Assembly: GCF_018143015.1 (NCBI RefSeq)
Contig: NC_054746.1
Coordinates: 29,291,129 to 29,355,128 of the forward strand
DNA: 64,000 nucleotides
Direction of reading: 5' to 3'
Origin: Lytechinus variegatus
Taxonomy: Eukaryota; Echinodermata; Echinoidea; Temnopleuroida; Toxopneustidae
Made by a program: the position numbers and the translations under genes. This document shows positions 34,254 to 47,100 of this stretch, in pieces (position 1 is the first letter of the stretch; every line of letters begins with the position of its first letter). The notes below the pieces were generated by a model, which did no database searches, had not been told where the DNA came from, and worked only from the letters and a program-made list of their open reading frames with translations.

Positions 34254-37200
34254 CTATGTATCGAAAGTCTCTCTGATATTATCTTTACCAAGTCTCTTTA
34301 AATCTTTGAGTCCTTCCAGAGAAAGAAACCTGATTTCACAGTTTGGTAAAGCTGATCCAAGAATCTTAATGATCCCTTCCATGTCCTTCACAGCTGGGAG
34401 GTCACACAGAAACAACTTCTCCAGTTTACTGTAAGAAGAATAAGACATTTGTGTTTGCATTAAATGGAAGTGTGGTTGCAGGATGGATGAAAACAATTCT
34501 TGTGAGAGCTTCACATATTTGATATTATACAAGAAAAACATTTCCACAAAAATATCCACGTAAAGGACTTAACAAAAGCTAGCCAAACATGTTTCATTAG
34601 AAATTTGTGGTGCTCCTGTAATTTGCATTTGACTCGCAAATAATCTGTGCGGACTTAGTACAATTTTCATGATTCCGAACCTTTACCATCAAACTCCAAT
34701 CCATAGATTGTCTATGATCAATATTTCTCAATCATTGTAAGAAAATTTCTTTCAAATTTTATTTTCAGGGCCAAAATTAAACTACTTTTAAAGAGAAACA
34801 ACAGCCTAATCTACCATAAATGACACTTTGTTCACTTTTCAAATTACCCTTTAGAAAATATCAACTAACCACTAGCCAACTTAAGGGTTAAGGCTCTATC
34901 AGCCCAATTCCAGATATATTGCAAAAAGCCTTCATAAAATAATTCAGTATGAACAGAAGAACAAAATCTATTCACTGAGCAAAAATAATTCCTTTTCCCC
35001 TGTCCATCATATAATCTGAAAAGAGCACAAAACCCAAATAGAGTTCTGAAGTGATGATGTCAGTCTTTTTACAGCATAGCAATGGTTCCAAACAAGAATC
35101 CTTGCACCAGGTGTGTATCAGAGAGTAATATCCAGGGCTTTTCACTGTTTCCAACCAATGTAATCAGAGACACATTTTGGGCTATTTGAAACTATTTACA
35201 AACGATTTTGAATAGCCATGACATCACAATTATTCAGGTTAACTATCGCTATCATGCACTTACTGAAGGTGATTGAGTGTTGCAAGCCCCTTATCTGTGA
35301 CATCACCACAGCTGCTTATTTGAAGTTCTTCAAGAGAGTCTTTGAGAAGCACTAGCTTGGAGACACATATGTCCTGTAGATAGGTGCAGTGGTGAAGCTT
35401 CAGATATCGAAGGTGTTTTATTCCCTCTACAGACATATTAACAGAAACAGATTAACAGTTAAAGGTTCTAGCATTTTCCTGCCAATCACTCATTGAAATG
35501 CAACCACATTGGGCTCAATGAGAAAAATGCTATCAACAAACTTTATAAGTCAACAATCATATCTTGCATTTCCACAAACTTCAAAAATGTCTAGCATTCA
35601 TTTTGTTATATTTCAGAGGAAATCTATGATTACATTCTCAATCTCAAGTTCATGTCACTAATGAGTTAAAAAACCTAGAACCATTCTCTTGAGAGATGCA
35701 GATGCAGATTTCTGTGGACAGATTTGATCACCAGTTTCACCACAAAGTCCAGTTTATTATAGTAACTTACCAAAGTGTTCAAAACCAATGTGCATGATCG
35801 ATGAATCTGTTGCATCAACTTCAACAATCTTGAGTTTGTCTCTGCCTCCAGTCGGCAAAAGATTGTAATCTTCTGTCCACCTCTCGAAATCTTTGAACCT
35901 CACAGATGCTCCACATCTCAACAACCATTCTGCTGCAGCTCGGTCCGGACCTACCTCTTTGATTCTGGATCGGTCTACCCTAGGAGAGCAAGAGGGATAG
36001 AATTGGGAGATGGAGAGGGAGGGAAGATGAGAGAGGGGGAGGGAGGGAGGAAGGGAGAGAGAAAGGAATGAATAAAAGGGTGGATTTAGTATGTCTTATT
36101 TCAGAGAGATGGAGCAATGTCATTCTGTATATATATTTTGCCCACTAGTTCTGTTTTTGGACAGGTCGTACATAAAGTACTGTAATTTCATAAATTGTTT
36201 GAGAATTACACGTGTGTCTTGTGACAATATGAAAACGCAAAATTATTATCTGGACTAGCACCAATCAATGTATAGCCACCAATTGTAAGTTAAGTGCTAA
36301 TTTTCAGCCTTTCATTTCTGACGATTAATGTCTGTTCAAAGCAAGAAACTAAATGCAAAACAGCAAAAGTATAATAATTTTCAATTTTGGCTTCTTTCCT
36401 TGCTGTGGTCATATTTGAGATTGATGATTGGTTTTACTTTAAAAATTGCATGACTACAAAAGTACCAGGTACAGAAAATTACAGGTTTTTTAATTTCATT
36501 GATAACCATAGTATTTTTTATATATATATAGCACTCGATACATAGGGATACATGTCCCTATTAGCAGAGTTATCAAAATAAAAGCAGAACTTACTGATTG
36601 AAAACAGCATTTAACATCCCCCAGAGTGGACGTGACTGGAGATGGTGCTGTAGTAGAATACCTCTTGCAATAGATCTACCTGGATTGCAAATCTTCAAAA
36701 AGCAATACACAAAAAAGAAAAATTACATTCATATTCTAATGCATTCTTGAGGTTAAAAACACCCCCAAAGAAATCCAAGACAATCACTGTGGCAAACATA
36801 CAAGGAAAAGTCCAACAAGGTGTCTATTTTTTTGGAAAGATACAAAGCAAGACCTGTTTCAAATAAACTCTGGGCCATAACCATTTGCCCTATCCTCAAA
36901 CACTCACATGTGCCTACAAAAATTTGCCAGCGAAAAGAGGGTCTTTTGAAAGGTCCAATAGCAAATAGAAATTTCCCAAGGTTCCATGCAATATATTAAA
37001 TACATCTTTCCAATTCCATTGACAAAAAAGTAGACCAACATTAGCATAACAATGTAGGCATAAATCTACTTAAAAAGCTCTCATAATAATAGTCAAAGGA
37101 AACAGGAAATATCTCATTTTATTTCTATTGATCTTCCTTGTAACCCTTCTGTTTAATTCTCCATTTTAATGTTGGGTCTGGAATATTTTTTTCTGCAATT

Positions 37201-37284
37201 GAAGTAACCATTATTCCCTAACGCTACGGATGCGGGCATCGCGTAACATTGGGGAAGTAGGAAACAAGATCGCGGCGTAAACAT
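34254..37284 (-). CDS. DMAC2L: Distal membrane-arm assembly component 2-like (ATP synthase factor B, ATP5S)
   Basis: Five coding exons on the minus strand: 37209-37284, 36595-36679, 35771-35979, 35264-35426, 34254-34428; phases agree, 235 residues (human 215). The product is a mitochondrial leucine-rich-repeat protein known as coupling factor B of ATP synthase. Family signatures: LWGMLNAVFNQVD, VGPDRAAAEWLLRCGASVRF, ERWTEDYNLLPTG, VDATDSSIMHIGFEHFEGI, and LRR-like ISSCGDVTDKGLATLNHL and LFLCDLPAV. The C-terminus is about 20 residues longer than human. Exon 1 (MFTPRSCFLLPQC..., Arg and hydroxyl residues, no acid) suits a mitochondrial presequence but uses a weak donor (GTTACT) and is the least certain part; exons 2-5 are firm. 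Divergent from RAB32. Confidence 0.92.
36000..36075. repeat. Purine-rich GGGA/GAGA tract
   Basis: Almost uninterrupted G/A run on the plus strand (GGGAGGGAGGAAGGGAGAGA and similar) in the DMAC2L intron between exons at 35771-35979 and 36595-36679. Confidence 0.85.
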
Positions 37285-38107
37285 CGGGCAAGTCTCTTTC
37301 GTCTTTGATATTTTTCTCAATTTTTGGATGAATTTTTGCTTAAAAATAAAATTGATAGTATAGAAATGTTGGAAATGAAGTTGCATCCCATGTATATGAT
37401 TTTGGGCTAGATCTTTTAGAAGGAAAGTAGAAATCTCGGGGGCGAAAGTTTCAGGGTTTGGGGCCGTGCGTGCAGATGAATGGGAAGGAATACCTGCATG
37501 CATGGCTTTGTTAAGACTAAGAAGTAAGAGTAAGCTGACTCAGTAAATGACTTTTACTCCCTCGAAGCCTCCTGGCTAGGTGTGAAGCCCTAAACTAATA
37601 CAGCTTTCATGACTTGCCAGCCGTCCCTGTCGACGTCGCCTTGATCTAGCGTCTGTCTGCACGGTCCATACCGGTTCCGCCGGCCGGCCAGCCGCCCGGC
37701 CCCGCCACCAACCGCATCCCGTACGTAGCTTGGCCCTTGCTCGGGCTTTTCTTCAATTCTCTAAAATAAACTCACAATTAGTACAACGCCATTCATTCAC
37801 ATAAAAACGCACATTACGGTTCTCCTCACAAGAGTTCACGTAAATCAACTCATGAATTTTCTTACATTTTTACAAAGCAAGCTTGTCATCTTTGTAGGGA
37901 TTTTAAGGCTCTGTTTCTGTGACTTTCTTTGAATGTGGACTGTTAGCTCAGAATTTTATTTCGACTTGAACATTTGAGAATACCATAGAAACCACTAAGT
38001 TCGTCACAATTCGTGAGTCGGGATGAGTGACTTTTATTTCCTTTTTTGTCAAGCCCACGAATGACGATTTAAGTGTTTTGCGATAATTTGACATTTGAAT
38101 AACAAAT
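37285..38107. promoter_or_regulatory. Divergent promoter DMAC2L/RAB32 with GC island
   Basis: About 820 bp between the two start codons. A strongly GC-rich, CpG-rich island spans about 37617-37745 with CCGCCCGGCCCCGCC, an Sp/KLF-type GC box, flanked by ordinary AT-rich DNA. No TATA box is evident. The DMAC2L end is uncertain because its first exon is the weakest call. Confidence 0.55.
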
Positions 38108-41100
38108 ATGTCGTCCGCCGAAAGAACAGTGGTAGAACATCTGTATAAAGTACTTGTAATCGGCGAATTTGGAGTCGGTGAGTAGATACTTTCTTTACTT
38201 GGTTTGAATCGGTCCCATTCGTATGTTTTCACGTGCTGTTTAGTCAAGATAACAGGCTAGCGGGCCGATTGCACGAATTTTATGGCACGAAAGGGTCTTT
38301 CCAAGGACCGTCTTTCGTGTCGCCCATCTTTTATGATGCGCTGTATGCGGGATATTTCTGAAATGTATGATAAACAAATAGAATTTGTTAGCGAGCCTTT
38401 TATCAATTTGTATACAATTTCATGATATATCACATCATTTAATAAACTACGGGAAGTTTGCAGGTAAAATGTGTTTCACATGGCGTTCATGTATCATAAT
38501 AGATGGGCGACATGAAAGACAATTCTTGCAAAGACCATTTTGTGCAATCGGCCCCTGAATTATAACAACGGTGCAGTGAGTAACGGTTATAAACTGAATT
38601 GAAGCAAGGAAGGAAGAAAGAAAAGGAAAATTAAAGAAAGAGTAAAAGAAGAAACAGAGAGAAATTAATGAAAGAAAAAGGGTCTAACTCTGATAAGAAA
38701 GAAAGGAAAGGATGTAAATCTATGTCGTATGAAAGAGGAAGAAAGAATGGAAGAAAAATTAGGCCTACATGTACATTCATGGAAAATATTACTAAACAGA
38801 TCATTATTAAATTCTCTTTTCCCTTTTTTCTTGTTTTTTCCTCCCTTTTTCTTAAATTTCTTTTTTTCTGTCCCTTTTTCTTGGAACTTTCCCCCTTATT
38901 TTTAGATCTATTTTGTTTCTTTTCTATCTATTTCTTCCTATCTTTCTTTCTTGAACTTTGTTCTCTATCTACATGTATCATATATCTGTCTGTATGTCTG
39001 CCTATCTTTTTGCTCATTTATTTAATTCTTTTCTTTTTTTTAGATCTAGTATATATCTTCCTTGTTTGAAGTTCTTTCTTTTTTCTTTTCTTCTTAGTTA
39101 AAGGACAAGTCCACCCAGTTGATTTGAAAAAAAGGAGAAAAATCCGACAAGCAAAACACTGAAGATTTCATCAAAATCGGATGCAAAATAAGAAATTTAT
39201 GACATTTTAAAGTTTCGCTTAATTTCATCATCCACTCAGTATTTCTTTTGTATTTTATTGTGTGAAATATGAAATATTCTCATGTTCTCCTACTTGTCAA
39301 GTGAAACAAAGCTTTATTTCTCCCTGAACATGTGGAATTACCATTATTTTAACAATTTATGGTCAAGTTGGTCCTTATTGTCAAATCTGTAAAAATTGAA
39401 ATATGGTATTATTCAAACAATAAGAAACAAAAGAAATAGTGAGTGATGGACATCATCGACTCTCTCATTTGCATATCGCTGAGTTGTGCATTTAACTGTT
39501 TTGTGAAAAACAAGCGAAACTTGAAAATGTCATAACTTTCTTATTTTACATTCGATTTCGATGAAATTTGCAGCGTTATGTTTGTTTTTCTCTATCGATT
39601 GAAATCAATTTTCTGGGGTGGATTTGACCTTTAATGACTTAACATTATTTTATTCTTTTTATCATTAGATCTTAGATGATAATTTGTACCTTGAACCTAG
39701 TACTTTGTAGTCATTTACCGGTACCCCAAAGCCCTTTACCAGGAATTATTACTCAGGGCTGGAGAGAGTGGTGGTATTATTTCTGATTTGGTATTGGGGT
39801 TTTGGGATGGCCTTTGTACTAGAGCTTTTTTTAATGACAATTTATGTACTTCTATCTTGTAATTTTTTTAATGTTTTGTTTAAAGGACTAGTCAACCCCA
39901 ACAAAAATTTGATTTGAATAAAAAGAGAAAAATCCAACAAGTTAACGTAACAATGAAAATGTCATCAAAATCGGATGTAAAATAAAATAGTTACGATATT
40001 TTAAAATTTTACTTAATTTCACAAAACAGTTAAATGCACATCCTGGTCGGTATGCAAATGAGGACACTGATGATGTCATCCACTCTCGATTTCTTGTGTA
40101 TTTTTTAAAATGAAATGTGAAATATTTAAATTTCCTCCTCATTGTCAAGCAAAATGACAATTAATTCTTCCCTGAACATGTGGAATTAGCATTGTTTAAT
40201 ACTATATGGTTCATTCAAGTTGGTCCTTATTGTCAGATATGTAAAAAATGAAAAATTGTATAATTCAAACAATAATAAACAAAAGAAATAGTGAGTGAAG
40301 GACATCATCGACAATCTCATTTGCATGTCACTGAATTGTGCATATCGTTGTTGTTTTATGGGAAATTAGCAAAACTTTAAAATGTCATAACTTTCTTATT
40401 TTACATCCAAATTTGATGAAATTTTCAGCATTATGCTAATTTGATTTTACTGTATTTATTGAAATCAACAATTTTCTGGAGTGGACTTGACTTTTACAAT
40501 GAAAATTCTCTGTGCATGCTTACATAAATGGAATCAATAAAGGAAAAAATTGAATAAACCTAATTTCATATAATAAAATACAAAAGAACAAATGGGGATG
40601 TGACATCATCAGCCAACCTAATGAATATTCATGATGACTGTTTTCACAAAATATTGCTAAACTTTAAAATTCAATAAATTTGATATTTGTTATCCGATTT
40701 TGATGAAATTTTCAGCATTTGCTCAGTAAATTCTACTCTATTTATTAAGCTACATGTATAAATACTTTCAGCCCGGACCATCCCTTTAACAATGAGGAAA
40801 AATTACAATATTTCATATAATAAAATACAAAAAAATAGAAAGTGGATGATGTCATCTGTCTCCTCATTTGCAAACCGACCAGGATTGAAATTGAAAAGGT
40901 TTTATTCAAAATCATTGCACGTTGCAGCCAAAAGGCTGAATTGCGTACAGTTTACAGGTATATACATGTATAAATAGATGATTTAAAAATATCAAAACTT
41001 GAAATGATTAAGAGAATATAATGCAACTTAACAAAAGAACAAATAGAAGACTAAAAGGTGGTGGTGGTGGAAGAATGCTTATTGACATATGTGCATTTAA

Positions 41101-44100
41101 CTGCTAAAAGAAGAAGTACATAATTCTGACTTGGTACCTGAGATTGGTAGAAGAAAGCTAAGATCATATCATCGATTATGGGAGTTCTTATGACAGTTAA
41201 TTTTTATCATCAAATTGGTTACCAAGTACTTGTATTTAGAAACCTACACGTGGAAGCGCCGTGGTGTAGCGGTTCTGACTCTTGCCTTGTAATCAGAGGG
41301 TCGTGTGTTCGAATCCCACCATGGTCTAGCGTCCTTTGGCAAGGCGTCAATCCACACTTTGCTACTATCACCCAGGTGCTAATTGGGTACCGTTAGGAAA
41401 CAACCATCATTGTGGTTGGTTTAGCAAGTGTGCGCCTCACAGGCTGCTTAAAATGCTGTGAATACAGTGACCGGATAATAATAATTGTGAAGTGCTTTGA
41501 GCAGTCGTAGATTGATAAAGCGCTATATAAAAGCCAATTATTATTATTTCTCAAGCCTTTTGTCGTGAATGACTAATGGATCATGGGGCCAAGAAGAAAT
41601 CAAATACCATTTCTTTATTCTTGCTAATATTAAGAACCAGATCGTGTCCATCACACCAGTTTACAGATTGACCAACTTCACTAACATGTGAGATAGCTCT
41701 TGCACCAATTTATACAAATGCTACAAAGTTCAAATTAGAAAAAAAAATTCTTACATATAGTATATTTGTAGTTAAGTGTTCTAAGAATTTTTTTTTTAAA
41801 GCACTTGAAAAAAAAAATGACTGTAAAGTAGTACACATGCATCTTTAGAACAGTTTTCATATTGTGTATCTTTTTTTTTCTTTCCCCTTTTTATTGCAAA
41901 TTTCATCTTTGGATTGATTGTGATCACAGGAAAGGTAAATATAAGTTTAGAATACTTTTAAAGATACCAGAATTCATCATACAACAGTATTTCAATACTA
42001 AAATTATTTGTAACTTTTCGATGAATTTATTTACATGTAGTCTAAATTCATATGAACATACTAGGCTCTTTTAAGTGTACCATGATTATGGAATTCACAA
42101 AGACATTCAGTTTGAAATAATATTGAGTAGACAAGTACTTTACAGCTTATTTTGCAAAGAAATTATATTCAGGTATTTTTTTATTGATTTAGGAAATTAA
42201 TTAAATGACCATTTATTATACATTCCATTTCTCTTTTTCATCTAGACATCACTCATCAGGAGATATACTGAAGGTTAGTTTTAAAAGCCCATTATGTTTT
42301 TTTTTTAACAGTATAAAGGCCCATTTTAGCTTTGTATTATTTGGCCTAGTAATATTTTCTATATATGGATTCACTCGCCAAACATTTTTTTTTCATAGAA
42401 TTTTACAAATGGCATAACCTGTGAGATTCTCAAGAGTGAATTTCACTTTTCAGTGTGATGATATAATCATTAAATAAGTTTTCCCATGTGAAAACAATAC
42501 GAAACAGACTGCAGCCATGTGAAGTAATACATTTATAATGCTTGTTTTACTCAATGCCTGATATACTTTTAAGTGAAAAATAATATATAGCAGGCCTAAG
42601 TTCAATCGTTACAGCAATCATGTTCAGAAAGCACTTTTTCAGAAGCTATCTAATACTATCAGGAAACTACAGGTGTAGCCTGTACACAAGGTTAATGATA
42701 TTCATTTGCAGTACTGGTAATTTTGTTTTGTACTGGACAACATAAAACATATACCGGTATGTAAGAAATAATTTTTTTATACATAGTTTGCTGAAATTAA
42801 AGACAAGAGATACCATTAAGGTTTTGGGGAAAATTCTATAAAGAGATAGTAGAGTTGAATTTTTAAGGTTTTGTGGTGCCAATTCCCGCTTATATCATGT
42901 AATTTGAGTATCATATGGTGCCATTAGAAAATTGAAATATATTTTCCACATAATATACCTGCAGACCATTATTTCATACATGATTCGATGGGCAAATTAT
43001 TTTCACTCATGATCCATTTGGAAATGGGAATATATTGAATTATATAACTTGACGTATGGGACAGCTGCTTGAATATGACAGCACGAAATCAAACTTTACT
43101 AATTCTTTTTCTTTGAGGGATTATTGTTCAACATTCATTTATTTTTTCTCAATTTTTTCTGATTTTAGTAAAGAGAATTAAACAACTTGATGTCAGGGTA
43201 AACTTCCTTACTAAAAGTGCCTTCTATCCTCTGGAAAATGTACATGTACTCTTGGTAAAAAAAAAATTACAAAATCATTTTTCTTTTTACAATTATCCAG
43301 GTTACTTTTCACCTAACTACAAATTAACGATAGGTGTTGACTTTGCTTTGAAGTCATTAGATTGGGATGAGAATACTAGAGTCAATTTACAATTATGGTA
43401 AGATGATTTCTTTTACATGTACCAGTTGTTATTATTACTGTTGTCATTTTTAATTTATAAAAGTACAATCAGACTAATAAAGCATGACCTTGAATAGAAA
43501 TCACCTTTGGAATAGAGATGTAGTTCAATAACCAATGTCTGTATATTTTGAAGTATTTCAGTGTTTAATCATATTCAGGTGATGATCCAATGGAATGGAG
43601 ACACAGCCACATTGTGCACCCATTTCAAACTGCAAACTGTGACCCTCTACAAAATTACAGATACCCCTTTGACGTAGTTACTTTTTTATGAGATTAATTC
43701 ATCCTGTCAATAGTTAGACACCCCCCCCCTTTATAAACCATGTAACCATTCCTGGTTAAATCATTTGTTTGTTATTCATGTGATTCAGGGATATTGCCGG
43801 TCATGAGAGATTTGGTCACATGACAAGAGTCTACTACAAATATGCGTAAGTACAACATAACAGTAGTTATATATTTTTCTTTCACTTTGTAGGACTGTAA
43901 AAGGGGAAAGCTATTATGCATCTAAATATTGATACTTGACTATAAAACTTGAGTCCAAGGCCCTTGATTTTACAAAAAGTTGATAACAGATTTGCTTTTG
44001 TTATTTGTTCAGATATCTGAAAGGTTTACTATCATATTAAACGTCATCATAAATCATGAGGATAAGTGCTAGGAATTGATTACATTTCCATCTCACTTCA

Positions 44101-47100
44101 ATATCCGTGTCACATTCATTATTTCCTGCAAATATGAATAAACTGAAGAAGAAAATAAAATGCTTACATGTACACATCATCTCTTAGTTTAGATTTCCAA
44201 ACCTTTATAATATAGTTGTTCAAAAATGAAATAAAAACAAGGTTATTTTGCTTGAATGTCACAAACAACTTAGTAATACTTAGGCCGTGTTTATGCTTCC
44301 ACTTTTCAGGCTATGATTAGTCCAAATCACGGTTGCGTCCATGCTTACTTTCATTTAAACGCTGTTTCAAAACGCCGATCGTAAACTCACAACAAGGTGC
44401 GTTTGTAAACGTCGTTTGACCAAAATCAGGCTTTCTGGGGAAGTATAAACAGAACCACGATCGTAAACGTGTTTAAATGACGTCATTTGGTACATGCTTC
44501 CGGTGAGATGAAAATCCGTGGGCAAATACAGTCATATTGCTATATGTTATCTCCACGTAATAACAACAATCGGGGAAAAAACTTTCGAAAAGAGGCGCGC
44601 TCAATTTGACCTCGCTTTACGATGCGAAGTCAGCGGGTGATCATGATTTGCTCTGAAAAGTTAAGCATAAACAGCACTCCAAGAACCACGTTTATGATCG
44701 GCGTTTTGAATTGACGTTTGAAATCGCTGATTCTGTCCTCGCAATGGAAGCATAAACACACCTTAGTATGGTAATTGACTTTCATAAAATTTGAGAGATG
44801 TGTGGTCAGTGACTCACCAGGTCAGTGATTATTTGTATTGGTGACTATAGGTTATAAGCAAGAATTTTTTTTACCTTTTTTTTTCATCATTTATCAAACC
44901 TTGATAAACCCTTTGCAGGTATGAAAGATAGAGGAAGTAAAACCAATGACCATCATTACAGAATGATCAGTTTATTAAATCCATTATCCATCTTCTGCCC
45001 TGTAACCCTATTTGCAATTATTTGTAACTTTCATGCACATGGATTGCTGTGGATTTACATTATAATTTTTATCAGTTAGGCCTGTAATGTTGGATGTATC
45101 TGTACTGGTTTAATGTCAGAAGTATAACCATATGGTATTATCCACATTTTCTTTCAGCATTGCTGCTGTAATAGTATTTGATCTCTCAAGGTAAGATCTA
45201 TGTGACCTGAGTATGCACTAGATTTAGCAATAAGCATGCCTTGTGATTAAAAGGATTACTGCTTAATTTAGTAGTACATAATTCATTTGGTTGTCTATTA
45301 TCATTTTTAATGCAGACTATGCAGTATATAATTTGTGTTAGTTTGTAAAATTTGTTATTCACTGGAAATTGTAAATTATTTATAGATGTCACAAATTGCA
45401 CATCTTCAGAGCTCTGGAGATGGGTGTAATCTGTGTGACTTGATATCCTTTTGCTCCATATAAAAATATAGATAAAACAGATCAGTGGTTTTTGAAACAG
45501 TGTTCTGCATTATTTTCTGGAATTGTAGGATGAACGATATGGGTCTTTTAGGGTGAAGAATGGAATCCTTGTTCGCTATGCATGATGAATTTATAGTGTA
45601 GCTTAGCATGCTTCAATGCACTAGTAGAATTTTCTTTGTACATGCACACTTGCCCTTTCATGTGAATTACTTTGTTTGCATTGAAATTACTTGAAAGAAT
45701 TTATTTGAAACTTTTTTATAGTAGCCAGGGGCATAGTTGTAGTTTTTACAAGATAAATATGAAAAAAAGAGAAATTTATCACTGTAAGGACAAAATTAAT
45801 CAAATCATAACTGATTTATCAAGATTAATGTTTTGTGATACGACATGTATCATGTCCCTTGTTTATGGACAAAAAACCCCAAATATTGAATTGTTTCACC
45901 ACAAAGAGTCATATCAGTGGCAGAATAACACAGAAAAGGCTTTGATTTTGTTACATGGTATGTTCACTTCATTTTCAAAATGGATTAAAATACATTTACA
46001 TACATTGAAATGAATTATATATAATATTTAAAGTATTCAGGTGAATAAGATGAAATCTAGAATTTGTAATGTTCTTGGTAAATGTTTTGTGACAGAATTA
46101 TGAAATTCAAATAATTCTGCAACATAAATACTGATCAATGGAAAAACGCAAAGTTTTCTTTTGGCGTTTATTTTTTATAGATTAATTGTTTTAGGAAAAT
46201 TACAGGTGTATGTATATACAATGGGGTGGTGATATTGGCATAACATGATTGCAATTAATGACCCACTTGGATAAAAATCAGTATTATGTGTGGATACTAT
46301 TCTGTGATTGCTCTAATTGTCAGGACTTGATATTGCATGACTTATATCTGTCACTCTTTTCTTCTAGACCTGCCACATTTGACTCAGTATTAAAGGTAGG
46401 CATGATTATTTCACTGTAGCTACATGTAATATGAACAAAAAGTAGAGGTTTCCTTGCTTTGTGAAGCATTTTCACATTTGCATGCCGTCTTTCAAAGAAA
46501 CTGTTGTATTGTACGTTTTTCCTAATTTAACTGACTGCCAGTTTCTGAGTGGTGGTTCTTCATGTTCTTTTACTCTCGAACTTTATTGTAATAGAATTTC
46601 AATTCACTACAAATGAATGATAAGGAGATGATGAATTAACTTTTGAAATGTTTGAATTTGAGATTTGCTACTTCACTAATTGATGGTTTATTAATCAAAT
46701 ATCTACCATACATTGATGATTGATATAATAGTTTCAAAATGAACCCATGTTTAATTATGTTATTAGGGAAAGGCTCTTTTAACCTCAGTCAAATGTTACA
46801 TGCACAAATGGGATTGCTACATGTTTAACCTATGTAAGGACAAGTATTTAACTCTTTAGTGCATTCAGAAGAAAGTAGATTTATGAATTTGGACAAAGAG
46901 GGGACAGATAATCCTCTTTCTACCATTGTACCTACAGTGTATGGGTAAGGCCTCAGGTACTTAAATCCTTTCTAAATCCATTATTGTATTCATTTTTGGG
47001 TGGCAAGGCAGGATTGCCTTGGTCTGTGGGTTAAGAATTCATTCCCTGTCGGTTTTCATTGCTCTTTTGAATAACTTGATAAGTTTCCAAACAATCTCCA

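Noticed and set aside
37153-37503. Long minus-strand frame taken as one DMAC2L exon
   Set aside because: Only 37209-37284 is used in the model, since it joins in phase to exon 2; the rest of the frame has no resemblance to the family.
41254-41326. tRNA gene
   Set aside because: Same reasons: tRNA-derived SINE head with a shared SINE body downstream.
45672-46013. 113-codon open frame in RAB32 intron
   Set aside because: AT-rich, no family resemblance, no splice-phase role; ends of the true exons on both sides join without it.
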